From the NCBI RefSeq assembly GCF_003666605.1, contig NZ_RCIV01000001.1, positions 124,001 to 188,000 of the forward strand: a DNA stretch of 64,000 bases. The letters run 5' to 3'. Made by a program: the position numbers and the translations under genes. The notes below the pieces were generated by a model. It ran no database searches, had not been told where the DNA came from, and saw only the letters and a program-made list of their open reading frames with translations. Positions within the stretch are counted from its first letter, which is position 1; each line of letters begins with the position of its first letter. Of the stretch, positions 8,953-21,493 are shown one piece after another. This DNA comes from Propionibacterium australiense. GTDB lineage: Bacteria; Actinomycetota; Actinomycetes; Propionibacteriales; Propionibacteriaceae.

Positions 8953-9054
8953 GCGTCGCTCCCCTTCCTGTTTCCGCTGCGCGGCGCTGCCCCATCCTGT
9001 GCATGAGCAGCCCTTGGTGTTCCGCGGCCGATCGACGGCAACTTGCAGAGCTTA

Positions 9055-9984
9055 TCAGGCGGTCGGCGCGTTGGCCGAATCGGCCAGCAACTGCCGGGTC
9101 TGTGCCACGTCGTGGCGCATCTGGACGACGAGTTCGTCGACCCCGCTGAACCGCATCTGCCCGCGCAGCTGCTTGACGAACTCGACACGGATCCTCGCGC
9201 CGTACAGCTCGAGGTCGGTGTGGTCGAGCACATAGGACTCGACGCGACGTTCGACGCCGTCGAAGGTCGGGTTCGTCCCGACGCTGATGGCCGCCGGCAT
9301 GACCTCCGCGTCCGGCTCGTCGGCTCGGCGCACCCATCCGGCGTAGACGCCGTCCCCGGGCGTGGCGAGCTCGGCGGGCACCGGCAGGTTCGCGGTCGGG
9401 AAACCGAGTAGCCGTCCGCGCTGATCACCGACGACCACGACCCCGGTCAGGCTGAACCAGCGCCCGAGGCGCTCGGCGGCGCCGGAGATGTCACCGGCGG
9501 CCAGCGCCTTGCGGATCCGGCTGGACGAGATGTCGACGCCCCCGACCCCGACCAGGTCAAGGGCCGTCGTCTCGAAACGGCCCGCCCCGAGCTCGGCGAG
9601 CGTCCGGGGGTCGCCGGCGGCACCCTTGCCGAAGGTGAAGTTCGCACCGACGATGACGAGCCGGGGGTCGAGCGGGTCGATGATACGCCCGACGAAGCGG
9701 GCCGGCGACCAGGCGGCGACCTCGCCGTTGAACTGGACGACGCGCACCTGCGCCGCCCCGTAGCGCTTCAGCAACTCGATGCGGTCCTCGAGAGTGGTGA
9801 GCAGGCGCGGCACCCGGTCCGACGCGAAGACGGTCATCGGGTGGGGCCACAGCGTCACCGCGATGACAGGCAGCGGGGCCGCGCCGCCGAGGGCGGCGGC
9901 ACGCTCACGAGCGTGCTCGAGCAGCGCCTGGTGACCACGGTGCACGCCGTCGAAGGTGCCGATGACGACGACCGATCCAGCCAT
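9055..9984 (-). CDS. ribF: Bifunctional riboflavin kinase / FAD synthetase
   Basis: This 309-residue enzyme converts riboflavin to FMN and then to FAD. The N-terminal FAD synthetase (nucleotidyltransferase) half carries GTFDGVHRGHQALL. The C-terminal flavokinase half carries RGRLLGFPTANLPVP followed by GDGVYAGWV. The start is the ATG at 9984, giving MAGSVVVIGTFDG with AAGG upstream; the frame is open further upstream but is not family-like. In most bacteria ribF sits beside truB; here truB is 13 kb away, with the formate dehydrogenase and glp genes between. No FMN riboswitch was recognised upstream. Confidence 0.96.
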   Translation of the reverse strand: MAGSVVVIGTFDGVHRGHQALLEHARERAAALGGAAPLPVIAVTLWPHPMTVFASDRVPRLLTTLEDRIELLKRYGAAQVRVVQFNGEVAAWSPARFVGRIIDPLDPRLVIVGANFTFGKGAAGDPRTLAELGAGRFETTALDLVGVGGVDISSSRIRKALAAGDISGAAERLGRWFSLTGVVVVGDQRGRLLGFPTANLPVPAELATPGDGVYAGWVRRADEPDAEVMPAAISVGTNPTFDGVERRVESYVLDHTDLELYGARIRVEFVKQLRGQMRFSGVDELVVQMRHDVAQTRQLLADSANAPTA

Positions 9985-10233
9985 GCCGTACCTTTCGGGG
10001 TCGATCTGAGCGGGACAGCCACCGGCTGCTCGCGTGGAGCCGCCGGGGCCGGGGCGGGCGCACCCGGCGACAGGCCGGATCGAGTCTAGTACGACTCCGG
10101 CACCGCCGCGGGGAACGCATGGGCAGCCGGCCGGCACACGGCGGTTCCCCAGATGCGCCGGGAGCTGACGCGACACGGGCCCCGGGTGGCACCAGATGCC
10201 CCCGGGGCCCGCGTCGAACGGGTTCTCAGCCGC

Positions 10234-11760
10234 TCACTCGATGACGTCCTCGTCGACCCAGTCGAGGGTGCGCTGGACCGCCTTCTTCCAGTTGCGGTAC
10301 AGCCGGTCACGCTCGGCGGGATCGGCCTTCGGCTCCCAGCGGATGTCCTCGGCCCAGTTGTCGATGACGTCCTGCTCACCGCTCCAGTAGTTCACCGCGA
10401 TACCGGCCGCGTAGGCGGCGCCGAGGGCGGTGGTCTCGGCCACGACCGGACGGATGACCGGCACGTCGAGCTGGTCGGCCTGGAACTGCATGAGCAGCTG
10501 GTTCGCGGTCATGCCGCCGTCCACCTTGAGTTCGGTCAAGGGGACGCCGGAGTCGGCGTTCATGGCGTCCAGCACCTCACGGGTCTGGTATGCCGTCGAC
10601 TCCAGCACCGCGCGGGCGATGTGACCGCGGTTGACGTAGCGGGTCAGTCCGACGAGCGCACCGCGGGCGTCCGGACGCCAGTACGGCGCGAACAGGCCGG
10701 AGAAGGCCGGTACGAAGTAGGCGCCGCCGTTGTCGTCCACCGAGGCGGCCAGGGCCTCGGAGGCCGGGGCGCTCTCGACCATCTTCAGGTTGTCGCGCAG
10801 CCACTGCACAAGCGAGCCGGCCACGGCGATGGACCCCTCCAGGGCGTACACGGCGGGCTGGTCACCGATCTTGTAGCACACGGTGGTGAGCAGGCCGTTC
10901 TTGCTGAAGACGGGCTCGGTGCCCGTGTTCTGCAGCATGAAGCAGCCGGTGCCGTAGGTGTTCTTGGCCATGCCGGGCTCGAAGCAGGCCTGACCGAAGG
11001 TCGCCGCCTGCTGGTCGCCCAGGATGCCGGCGATCGGAGTGTCGATGAGCAGGCCGTTCTTACGGCCGTAGCCGTAGATCTCCGAGCTCGACTTGATCTG
11101 TGGCAGCATCGAGGCCGGGATGCCGAGGGCCTCGATCATGCGCTCGTCCCACTGCAGGGTCTTGATGTTCATGAGCATCGTGCGTGAGGCGTTCGTCACG
11201 TCGGTGACGTGCACGCCGCCCTCGAGGCCGCCCGTGAGGTTCCACAGGACCCAGGTGTCCATGGTGCCCATGAGGAGCTTGCCCTCCTCGGCCCTGGCCC
11301 TGGCACCCTCGACGTTGTCGAGGATCCACCGGACCTTGGGGCCGGCGAAGTAGGTGTTGAGCGGCAGGCCGCAGATGTCCTTGAACCGGTCCGGGCCCTC
11401 CTCGCCGCCGAGTTCCTCGCAGATCTTCTGCGTCCGGGTGTCCTGCCAGACGATGGCGTTGTAGACGGGCTCGCCGGTCTCACGGTCCCACACGACGGTG
11501 GTCTCGCGCTGGTTCGTGATGCCCACCGCGGCGAGCTGGTGACGGTTGATCTCCGCCGAGGACAGGGCCTGGGCGACGACGGCGCGAACGGCCTCCCAGA
11601 TCTCGACCGGATCGTGCTCGACCCATCCGGCGCGCGGGAAGATCTGCTCGAATTCCTGCTGACCGGTGGCAACGATGCGTCCGGCATGGTCGAAGACGAT
11701 GGCCCGCGCCGATGTGGTGCCCTCGTCGATGGCCAGGATGTACTTCTCTGCTTCCGCCAT
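10234..11760 (-). CDS. glpK: Glycerol kinase
   Basis: This 508-residue FGGY-family kinase phosphorylates glycerol to sn-glycerol 3-phosphate with ATP. It opens [21 protein letters not shown], with the ATP-binding loop DEGTTS, and carries the GWVEHDP and [13 protein letters not shown] segments typical of GlpK. The ATG at 11760 follows GAAAGGAG at proper spacing. glpF lies 104 bases upstream on the same strand with a strong hairpin between them, so the two probably form one operon with a processing or attenuation site. No glycerol 3-phosphate dehydrogenase is in the window. Confidence 0.97.
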   Translation of the reverse strand: MAEAEKYILAIDEGTTSARAIVFDHAGRIVATGQQEFEQIFPRAGWVEHDPVEIWEAVRAVVAQALSSAEINRHQLAAVGITNQRETTVVWDRETGEPVYNAIVWQDTRTQKICEELGGEEGPDRFKDICGLPLNTYFAGPKVRWILDNVEGARARAEEGKLLMGTMDTWVLWNLTGGLEGGVHVTDVTNASRTMLMNIKTLQWDERMIEALGIPASMLPQIKSSSEIYGYGRKNGLLIDTPIAGILGDQQAATFGQACFEPGMAKNTYGTGCFMLQNTGTEPVFSKNGLLTTVCYKIGDQPAVYALEGSIAVAGSLVQWLRDNLKMVESAPASEALAASVDDNGGAYFVPAFSGLFAPYWRPDARGALVGLTRYVNRGHIARAVLESTAYQTREVLDAMNADSGVPLTELKVDGGMTANQLLMQFQADQLDVPVIRPVVAETTALGAAYAAGIAVNYWSGEQDVIDNWAEDIRWEPKADPAERDRLYRNWKKAVQRTLDWVDEDVIE

Positions 11761-11821
11761 GGGAGCTGCTCCTTTCAGCTGTGGTGCACTCGCCTGTGAG
11801 CGCACCGACTCGGATGTGCGA

Positions 11822-11857
11822 AGTGCCCGCCGCAGGCGCGTGCCTGCGGCGGGCACT
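11822..11857 (-). terminator. Strong hairpin between glpF and glpK
   Basis: AGTGCCCGCCGCAGG (11822-11836) pairs perfectly with CCTGCGGCGGGCACT (11843-11857) over 15 bp with a 6-base loop. It starts 7 bases past the glpF stop. With no U-tract it may partially terminate or stabilise the glpF message rather than fully separate glpK. Confidence 0.55.
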
Positions 11858-11864
11858 CAACGGA

Positions 11865-12647
11865 TCACCAGAAGATCTGGTAGGTGGCGCCGGCGAGGAG
11901 ACCACCGATGATCGGACCGGCGACCGGGACCCACGCGTAGGCCCAGTCCGAGCTGCCCTTGCCCTTGATGGGCAGGACCGCGTGAGCCAGGCGGGGCATG
12001 AGGTCACGGGCCGGGTTGAGGGCGTAACCGGTTGGGCCGCCCAGGCCGTTGCCGATGCCCACGATGACAAGCATGACACCGAGCGGGCCGATGACGGAAC
12101 CGGTGATCTGCTCGATGCCGTCGGCCATGGTGATGGAGGCCACGTTGGTGTAGCCGGAGATGATGACCCAGATGACCAGGACGTAGGTGGCGACGACCTC
12201 GACCAGGCAGTTCCACCCGTAGCTGCGAATCCGCGGGGCGGTGCAGAAGGTGCCTCGCTTGACGGCCGCCTCGGCGTCCTCGTCGTAGTGCTTCTTGTAG
12301 ACCAGCCACGCGAAGACGGCACCGACGAAACCGCCGCAGAGCTGAGCGATGATGTAGAGCCCCATGTTGGAACCGGTCGCCGGGATGCCCGGCGCGAGGT
12401 CCTTGCCGGCGGCCGCCAGGCCGACCGTGACGGCGGGGTTCAGGTGACCGCCGGTCTGATAGGCGCCATAGACGCCGATCATGACCGCAATGCCCCAGCC
12501 CCAGTTGATGAACTGGGGTCCGCCGCCGTGTCCACCGGTCTTGGGCAGGCTGTGGTTCGCAACAACACCCACGCCAAGCAGCATGAGCAGTGCGGTACCG
12601 AGGAACTCGGAGCCGAAGATGGCCGCCGAGGAGACAAGAGGAATCAT
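11865..12647 (-). CDS. glpF: Glycerol uptake facilitator (aquaglyceroporin)
   Basis: This 260-residue MIP-family channel passes glycerol across the cytoplasmic membrane by facilitated diffusion. It has six transmembrane segments and both pore half-helices, in GGHLNPAVTVGLA and GYALNPARDLMPR. The Asp after the second NPAR is the hallmark of glycerol facilitators rather than pure water channels. The ATG at 12647 follows AAGGGAG. It is the first gene of the glpF-glpK unit, and trapping by the downstream kinase would drive uptake. A near-perfect palindrome at 12837 lies about 190 bases upstream. Confidence 0.96.
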   Translation of the reverse strand: MIPLVSSAAIFGSEFLGTALLMLLGVGVVANHSLPKTGGHGGGPQFINWGWGIAVMIGVYGAYQTGGHLNPAVTVGLAAAGKDLAPGIPATGSNMGLYIIAQLCGGFVGAVFAWLVYKKHYDEDAEAAVKRGTFCTAPRIRSYGWNCLVEVVATYVLVIWVIISGYTNVASITMADGIEQITGSVIGPLGVMLVIVGIGNGLGGPTGYALNPARDLMPRLAHAVLPIKGKGSSDWAYAWVPVAGPIIGGLLAGATYQIFW

Positions 12648-12836
12648 GAAGTACTCCCTTGTGTCAGATTGGACATGTGCCTGACGACGCGTGGTCGACA
12701 GTTGACAGACCCGCTCATACACGCCCCGGGCGTATCGCATGCACAGGCCCTGCCGCCTCTCCTTGGAACCTTTCCCCTAGGGGAGGCTTGAAACAGATTT
12801 TCATCTCGGAAGCGCCCGATGTCAGCACAGCAATGG

Positions 12837-12852
12837 ATTTTCATTTGAAAAT
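12837..12852. promoter_or_regulatory. Palindromic candidate operator upstream of glpF
   Basis: ATTTTCA-TT-TGAAAAT is a perfect 7-bp inverted repeat with a 2-base centre in the A/T-rich part of the glpF upstream region. Its form suits a repressor of glycerol genes, but no such regulator is encoded nearby, so the partner is unknown. Confidence 0.4.
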
Positions 12853-13089
12853 TGCAATATGTGCACCGGATCCTCCAACGCAGCGCACTTTCTCTCATCC
12901 AGGATGCACAGAAAACCATCATCATGTCAGCACGGACTTCGGCTAGCCTTCGCTCGGCCTCCAGCACATTCCGAGACAGCTCTTTCAGGTCTTTCACAAG
13001 GCATTACCCTGACCGGCCGCCGCCCCCTGAATGCGACACCGGTCATGATCGAGGCACTGCGTCGTCTCGAAGGGCTATCGTTGGCACAA

Positions 13090-13126
13090 TAAAATTGAGA
13101 CAAAACGGACCGATTCGGACCGAATC
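13090..13126 (+). promoter_or_regulatory. Candidate -10 box and palindrome upstream of the formate dehydrogenase operon
   Basis: TAAAAT (13090-13095) matches five of six bases of the -10 consensus. Just downstream, GATTCGG-A-CCGAATC (13112-13126) is a perfect 7-bp inverted repeat overlapping a short direct repeat of GGACCGA. An operator at this position would block a promoter. The -35 box is not clear. Confidence 0.35.
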
Positions 13127-13264
13127 CATGCGGAACACCCTCTGGGGCGCTGCTGGGCCAAGGGCTGCCTGCCCGGCAGAACCCGGATGACGCAGTCCCA
13201 TGCCGCCCAGCAGGCCCCACGGGCCGAGGCTCGGTGAACAGGATGAGTTCGAAGGAGATGAACG

Positions 13265-13774
13265 ATGACTGATCCGACTCGCGGCGAGGTCGACGAGATA
13301 CTCGCGCGCTGGGACCACTCGCGTGAACACGTCCTGTCCATACTCCAGGACATCCAGCACGCCAGCACGGAGCACTACGTCAGCCGAGAGGCCGCCACCC
13401 AGGTGGCCGCTGACCTGGGCATGACGACGACCGCGATGTACGAGATCGTGACCTTCTATCACATGCTCCATGCGAGCCCGCACGGCAGGCACCGCGTGGA
13501 GATCTGCGAGAGCACCCCGTGCTATTTCCAGGGCGGCGACGCCCTGCAGGGCGCGGCCGCCGAGCGGCTGGGCATTGCGATGAACGAGGTGACCGAGGAC
13601 GGGGCCCTCTGCGTCGAGACGGTGCCCTGCTTCGGCCGCTGCGCGAGCGCGCCGAACATCCGGGTCGACGGCGCGGTGCACCACCGGGTCTCCCCCGCCA
13701 TGCTCCGCAGCCTCATCGACCGGCTGGTCAGCGATGACCTGGCCGAGCAGGGGCAGGTGAGCCAGCATGTATGA
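13265..13774 (+). CDS. NuoE-like (FdsG/HylC-type) [2Fe-2S] subunit of formate dehydrogenase
   Basis: This 169-residue member of the 24-kDa NADH dehydrogenase subunit family has a helical N-terminus and a thioredoxin-like domain. The domain binds one [2Fe-2S] cluster through CESTPC and CFGRCASAP. The ATG at 13265 follows GAAGGAG. Its stop overlaps the next gene by 8 bases. The following two genes are NuoF-like and NuoG/FdhA-like, so this is the small electron-transfer subunit of a soluble NAD-linked formate dehydrogenase rather than respiratory complex I. No other nuo genes are present. An electron-bifurcating complex of the HylABC type is an alternative reading. Confidence 0.9.
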   Translation: MTDPTRGEVDEILARWDHSREHVLSILQDIQHASTEHYVSREAATQVAADLGMTTTAMYEIVTFYHMLHASPHGRHRVEICESTPCYFQGGDALQGAAAERLGIAMNEVTEDGALCVETVPCFGRCASAPNIRVDGAVHHRVSPAMLRSLIDRLVSDDLAEQGQVSQHV

Positions 13775-15027
13775 CCGCCTTCTCGCGCACGTCGGAGACG
13801 ACGAGGACCAGAAGCAGCTGTCGGTCTACCTGTCCCAGGGCGGCTATGAGGGCCTGCGCAAGGCCGTGGCGGCGGGGCCCGAGAGGGTGATCGAGGAGAT
13901 CTCCACCGGCCTGGTTCGCGGCCGGGGCGGCGCCGCCTACCCCACCGGCAGGAAGTGGGGTCAACTGGCCCGCATCGAGGGCGAGCCCAAGTACATCGTC
14001 TGCAATGCAGACGAGGGCGAACCGGGCACCTTCAAGGACCAGATCCTGCTGGAGAAGAACCCCTACGCCGTCATCGAGGGCATGACGATCGCCGGCCACG
14101 TCTTCGGCTCCCCCAGGGGCATCATCTACGTGCGCGGCGAGTACCCGGAGGAGTTCGGCATCCTGCGTTCCTGCCTGCAGCAGGCGCGCGAGGCCGGGCT
14201 GCTCGGGCACGGCATCCTGGGTATCGAGGGTTTCGACTACGACATCGACACGGTCTCGGGCGGCGGCGCCTATGTGTGCGGCGAGAACTCGGCCATGCTC
14301 AACTCCATCGAGGGCAAACCGGGGCGCCCGCGCATCAAGCCACCCCACCTGGCCGAGGTCGGCCTGTACGGCAAGCCGACGCTGGTCAACAACGTCGAGA
14401 GCTACGCGGCCGTCACACTCGTCATGGCCAACGGCGGGCAGCATTACCGTGACCAGGGTTCGGTCAACGGCGGCGGCACGAAACTCGTCTCCATCTGCGG
14501 CCACGTCGCGCGCCCGGGCGTCTTCGAGGTGCCCTTCGGCAGGCACACGCTCCGCGAGCTCATCTGGTCCCCCGAGTTCGGCGGCGGTGTCATCGGCGGC
14601 GGTTTCGGCTTCGTTCACTGCGGCGGGCACTCGGGGCCGATCGGTTTCGAGAGCTGCCTGGACGCACCCTACGACTACGACGACGCGTGGTCCGGGGGCA
14701 AGGCGATCGGCTCGGGGGCGATCGTCGTCATGAACGACACGGTCAGCATCGTCGACTACCTGCGCCAGGTGATGGTCTTCTTCCGCAAGGAGTCCTGCGG
14801 CAAGTGCACGCCCTGCCGCCTCGGCACGACGCGGGTCTGCGAGGTGCTCGAGCGCCTGGCCTCGGGCCGCGGTGAACCCGACGACATCGAGCGGCTGCGC
14901 ACCACGACCGAGCAGGTCCACAAACTCTCCGCCTGCGGCCTGGGCCAGTGCATCGATGTCCCGATCTTCAGCGCCCTGGACGGCGCCCTGCCCGCCTTCG
15001 AGGCGGCACTCACGAAGGAGCCGAGCA

Positions 15028-15035
<8 letters not shown>
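13767..15035 (+). CDS. NuoF-like (FdsB-type) NADH/FMN subunit of formate dehydrogenase
   Basis: This 422-residue flavoprotein subunit carries the NADH-binding glycine-rich loop GRGGAAYPTGRKW, the FMN-binding region around GGGAYVCGENSAMLNSIEG, and the [4Fe-4S] ligands ESCGKCTPCRLGT with a fourth Cys in SACGLGQC. It passes electrons between the iron-sulfur chain and NAD+. It overlaps the NuoE-like gene by 8 bases upstream and the FdhA gene by 8 bases downstream, giving tight translational coupling. Length is as expected for the family, and no key ligand is missing. Confidence 0.92.
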
Positions 15036-17856
<2,821 letters not shown>

Positions 17857-17922
17857 GGGCGTGCGGCTCGGCCAGCCTGCAGATCGGCTGTGCCGCCCGG
17901 GCGCAGGGGCCGGTCCGGTCAG

Positions 17923-17961
17923 CACGGGCCGTGCCGGGTGAAGAAGACGGCACGGCCCGTG
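17923..17961 (+). terminator. Hairpin after fdhA
   Basis: CACGGGCCGTGCCG (17923-17936) pairs perfectly with CGGCACGGCCCGTG (17948-17961) around an 11-base loop. It stands 66 bases past the fdhA stop and just before fdhD, so it may reduce fdhD expression relative to the structural genes. Confidence 0.6.
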
Positions 17962-17989
17962 ACGCCGACACGACTGAGGAGGGATGGTC

Positions 17990-18841
17990 ATGGGCCGAGT
18001 CACCACGCGCCACCGCGTCGTCCGGATCGATGAACACCACCCCGGGGGCATGAACGGGGTCGACACGCTCGCCGTCGAGGAACCACTCGAGATCCATCTC
18101 GGGGCGATGAGATACGCCACGACGATGCGCACCCCTGGCCACGACATGGAACTGGTGCACGGTTTCCTCGCCGCCGAGGGCATCATCACCGGCCCGGACG
18201 ACATCGTCAGCGCACGCTACTGCACCGGCACCGTCGAGGACGAGCTGACCGGTCTGCCGCGCAACACCTACAACGTCCTGCAGGTCCGGCTCGACGACTC
18301 GGTCCCACCCCCCGAGGCCGGCCGTGCGACCGTGGTCTCGTCCGCCTGCGGCATCTGCGGCACCGACACGATCGAGAGCCTCACGAGGCAGACCCGCTTC
18401 GACCTGCGTGAGGACCGGACCCGAGTGCGGGCGGACACGATCCTCGCGCTGCCAGACCGGCTCCGCAGCGCCCAGCGGACCTTCTCGACGACCGGTGCGA
18501 CGCATGCCGCCGCGCTGTTCACCGGCGACGGCGAGATGCTGGTGGCCCGCGAGGACGTCGGGCGCCACAACGCCGTCGACAAGGTGGTCGGCTGGGCGAT
18601 GCGCAACGGGCGACGCCCGGCCGGCGGCTGCGTGCTCGTGGTCTCGGGGCGGATCGGTTTCGAGCTGGCCCAGAAATCCGTCCTGGCCGGCATCCCCGTA
18701 CTCGCCGGCATCTCGGCGCCCACCGCCCTGGCCGTGCGGACCGCCGACGAGACCGGGCTGACGCTGGCCGGCTTCGTCCGCGGCGATCGGATGAGCATCT
18801 ACTCGAACCCGGAGCGAGTGCTCGGGGCGGATCTTCGCTGA
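17990..18841 (+). CDS. fdhD: Formate dehydrogenase accessory sulfurtransferase FdhD
   Basis: This 283-residue FdhD delivers sulfur from a cysteine desulfurase to the molybdenum or tungsten cofactor, which is needed for formate dehydrogenase activity. It has the catalytic cysteine loop SACGICG and the conserved segments TGATHAAALF and REDVGRHNAVDKVVG. I chose the ATG at 17990 because GAGGAGGG (17976-17983) is spaced correctly for it and abuts the alternative ATG at 17984. It follows fdhA after a hairpin. Its presence supports an active formate dehydrogenase here. Confidence 0.94.
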   Translation: MGRVTTRHRVVRIDEHHPGGMNGVDTLAVEEPLEIHLGAMRYATTMRTPGHDMELVHGFLAAEGIITGPDDIVSARYCTGTVEDELTGLPRNTYNVLQVRLDDSVPPPEAGRATVVSSACGICGTDTIESLTRQTRFDLREDRTRVRADTILALPDRLRSAQRTFSTTGATHAAALFTGDGEMLVAREDVGRHNAVDKVVGWAMRNGRRPAGGCVLVVSGRIGFELAQKSVLAGIPVLAGISAPTALAVRTADETGLTLAGFVRGDRMSIYSNPERVLGADLR

Positions 18842-18852
18842 AGGGGACCGAC

Positions 18853-18871
18853 CCCCGATCCCAATTCGGGG
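18853..18871 (+). terminator. Short stem-loop after fdhD
   Basis: CCCCGA (18853-18858) pairs with TCGGGG (18866-18871), 11 bases past the fdhD stop. The stem is short, so this is a weak call. Confidence 0.3.
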
Positions 18872-19078
18872 ACGTGATCGTGTCGATCCACCCGCTCACA
18901 GCGAACAGGATATGACCCGAACCCCGCCCTGACCCCCTAGTCAGAGCAGGACCATAGCCCTACGATGAGCACCGGAGGCCCGGGCACTGGTGCTACGGGC
19001 ATCGGCGCTCCGATCAGCCCCCGACACGAATACGGTCAGCCCACGATACGAATACGACGAGAGCCAGGTGATTCATTC

Positions 19079-21493
19079 ATGGCCGCACAGACGTCAGCAG
19101 CAACACTGCCCACCTACTCCCCCGAAGAGGAAGAACGCATCATCCGCAACTCGCGGGGAGTCCCGGTGGGTGTCAAACCCGACCGCAGGTGGACGCCCAA
19201 GCGCATCGTGATCTGGGGTCTCATCACCGCGCTCGGCGTGCTCGGGTGGACGATGCTCGCCATCATCCGCGGCGAGCAGGTCAACACGATCTGGTTCGTG
19301 ATCACCGCGGTGTGCACCTATGCGATCGCCTACCGGTTCTACGCGTTGTACGTCCAGCGCAAGATCATGCGCCCCGACGACACCAATGCGACACCGGCCG
19401 AGCGCATCAACAATGGCAAGGACTTCGATCCGACGAACAGGGTCGTGCTCTACGGCCACCACTTCGCCGCCATCGCCGGTGCCGGCCCGCTCGTCGGCCC
19501 CGTGCTCGCGGCGCAGATGGGCTACCTGCCCGGCACCCTGTGGATCGTCATCGGCGTCTGCCTGGCCGGAGCGATCCAGGACATGCTCGTCCTGTTCTTC
19601 TCGATGCGCCGCGGTGGACGCTCGCTGGGGCAGATGGCCACCGACGAGATCGGCGTGCTCGGCGGCATCGTCGCCACCGTCATCGTCTTCGTCATGCTCA
19701 TGATCGTCCTGGCCGTACTCGCCATGGTCTGTGTCAACGCGCTGGCGGAATCCCCGTGGGGCGTCTTCTCGGTCGGCTGCACGATCCCCATCGCCATCGG
19801 GATGGGCCTGTGGCTGCGCTTCGTCCAGCCCGGCAAGATCACGCAGGTCTCGCTCGTCGGCTTCGCGCTGCTCATCGGCGTCATCATCTCGGGCCGCTGG
19901 GTCGCCGAGTCGGGCTTCGGCCAGGCCCACCTGCACCTGTCCCCCACCACCTTGGTGTGGGCGATGGTCATCTACGGCTTCTTCGCCGCCGTCCTGCCGG
20001 TGTGGATGCTGCTCACCCCGCGCGACTACCTGTCCACCTTCATGAAGGTCGGGACGATCGTCGTCCTGGCCCTCGGCATCATCCTCGTGCGCCCCATCGT
20101 CGAGATGCCGGCGGTCACCGAGTTCGCCACGAACACCGCCGGGCCGGTCTTCGCCGGTGCGATCTTCCCCTTCCTGTTCATCACGATCGCCTGCGGCGCC
20201 CTGTCCGGCATGCACGCCATGGTCTCCTCGGGCACCAGCCCCAAGATGATCCAGAAGGAATCGCAGGCCCGCATGATCGGTTACGGCGGCATGCTCATGG
20301 AGTCCTTCGTCGCCGTCATGGCGATGGCCGCCGCCGTCAGCCTGAACCAGGGCATCTACTTCGGCATGAACACCTCGACGGCCTCGGTCGACAAGCTGGC
20401 CGGCAGCGCCGTCGTGCAGTCAGCCGACAACCGCGAGGACATCACCGCAGAGGCCATCGAGAACCTCGGTGTCACCGACGTGAACGGAAACCAGATCCGT
20501 GCCGCCTGGGACAGCTGGGACGAAAACGGCAACCCGATCACCGTCTACGACGGCGACGCCTACCGGGCGGTCGCCGAGGACGTCGGCGAGACCTCCATCG
20601 TCTCGCGCACCGGCGGCGCACCGACCCTGGCCGTGGGCATGGCGCACATCCTGCACCAGGTCGGCGGCGGACGTACGATGATGGGCTTCTGGTACCACTT
20701 CGCGATCATGTTCGAGGCACTGTTCATCCTGTCCGCGGTCGATGCGGTCACCCGCGTGGCCCGCTTCCAGCTGTCGGACGCGCTGGGCAATCTGATCCCC
20801 AGGTTCGCGGACCCGTCCTGGCGCGTCGGCGCATGGATCTCCACCGGCGTCGTCGTGGCGGCCTGGGGCTCGCTGCTGCTCATGGGGGTCACCGATCCAC
20901 GCGGTGGCATCCAGACGCTCTACCCGCTGTTCGGCATAGCCAACCAGCTCATCGCAGCGGTCGCCCTGCTCGTGGTCACCGTCATGGTGGTGCGCAAGGG
21001 CTACGCCCGGTGGGTGTGGATACCGATCATCCCGCTGGTCTTCGACACGGTGGTGACCTTCACCGCATCGTGGCACAAGATCTTCTCCCACGATCCTGCG
21101 CTCGGCTACTGGCAGCAGTGGCGGGACGCGAGGGCCGAGCTCACCACCCTCACCGATCCGGACGAGATCGCCGTCACGCAGGCCATCGTGCGCAACACCT
21201 TCATCCAGGGAACCCTGTCGATCGTCTTCGTCGTGACGGTGGCCTTCGTCATGGTCTGCGGCATCATCCGTATCGTCCGGACGCTGCGCACCGGCGACAC
21301 GACGACCTCGGAGGATCCGCGTCAGGAGTCGAACTTCTTCGCGCCCACCACGATGATCGGCACGGCTCTCGACAAGAAGTGCGTGGCCGAGTACGAGATC
21401 GTCGGCGATCCGGCACTCATCCCCGGACTGAAACAGGCGGACCGCGCATCCCGGCAGCAACCCGCCGGTGTCGGATCGGAAGCGGGCTCGTGA
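19079..21493 (+). CDS. cstA: CstA-family pyruvate/peptide transporter (carbon starvation protein)
   Basis: This 804-residue polytopic membrane protein belongs to the CstA family, known from E. coli CstA and BtsT as peptide or pyruvate transporters induced by carbon limitation. Typical sequence includes GHHFAAIAGAGPLVGPVLAAQ near residue 120 and many hydrophobic helices. I chose the ATG at 19079 (MAAQTSAATLPTYSPEEEE) over a longer frame from 18965, because AGGTG sits at workable distance and the upstream residues are low-complexity. Its stop overlaps the GTG of a YbdD-like gene, its usual partner. A GATCG-TGT-CGATC inverted repeat at about 18876-18888 lies upstream and might be a regulator site. 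Confidence 0.93.
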   Translation: MAAQTSAATLPTYSPEEEERIIRNSRGVPVGVKPDRRWTPKRIVIWGLITALGVLGWTMLAIIRGEQVNTIWFVITAVCTYAIAYRFYALYVQRKIMRPDDTNATPAERINNGKDFDPTNRVVLYGHHFAAIAGAGPLVGPVLAAQMGYLPGTLWIVIGVCLAGAIQDMLVLFFSMRRGGRSLGQMATDEIGVLGGIVATVIVFVMLMIVLAVLAMVCVNALAESPWGVFSVGCTIPIAIGMGLWLRFVQPGKITQVSLVGFALLIGVIISGRWVAESGFGQAHLHLSPTTLVWAMVIYGFFAAVLPVWMLLTPRDYLSTFMKVGTIVVLALGIILVRPIVEMPAVTEFATNTAGPVFAGAIFPFLFITIACGALSGMHAMVSSGTSPKMIQKESQARMIGYGGMLMESFVAVMAMAAAVSLNQGIYFGMNTSTASVDKLAGSAVVQSADNREDITAEAIENLGVTDVNGNQIRAAWDSWDENGNPITVYDGDAYRAVAEDVGETSIVSRTGGAPTLAVGMAHILHQVGGGRTMMGFWYHFAIMFEALFILSAVDAVTRVARFQLSDALGNLIPRFADPSWRVGAWISTGVVVAAWGSLLLMGVTDPRGGIQTLYPLFGIANQLIAAVALLVVTVMVVRKGYARWVWIPIIPLVFDTVVTFTASWHKIFSHDPALGYWQQWRDARAELTTLTDPDEIAVTQAIVRNTFIQGTLSIVFVVTVAFVMVCGIIRIVRTLRTGDTTTSEDPRQESNFFAPTTMIGTALDKKCVAEYEIVGDPALIPGLKQADRASRQQPAGVGSEAGS

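Larger units (their letters stand above)
12648..13264. other. Divergent control region between glpF and the formate dehydrogenase operon
   Basis: These 617 bases separate two divergently transcribed operons and hold no convincing gene. The stretch around 12760-12960 is clearly richer in A and T than its surroundings. It carries one palindrome on the glp side (12837) and one on the formate side (13112). A minus-strand frame (12644-12997) starting VKDLKELSRNVLEAERRLAEVRA looks protein-like for about 40 residues and then loses that character. It could be a relic, but it was not called as a gene. Confidence 0.4.

Noticed and set aside
9985-10233. Looked for an FMN riboswitch upstream of ribF.
   Set aside because: No conserved RFN-element blocks were recognised in this stretch.
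12644-12997. Minus-strand frame upstream of glpF beginning VKDLKELSRNVLEAERR, considered as a regulator gene.
   Set aside because: Only the first 40 residues look protein-like; the rest is unlike any family and covers the glpF leader and palindrome.
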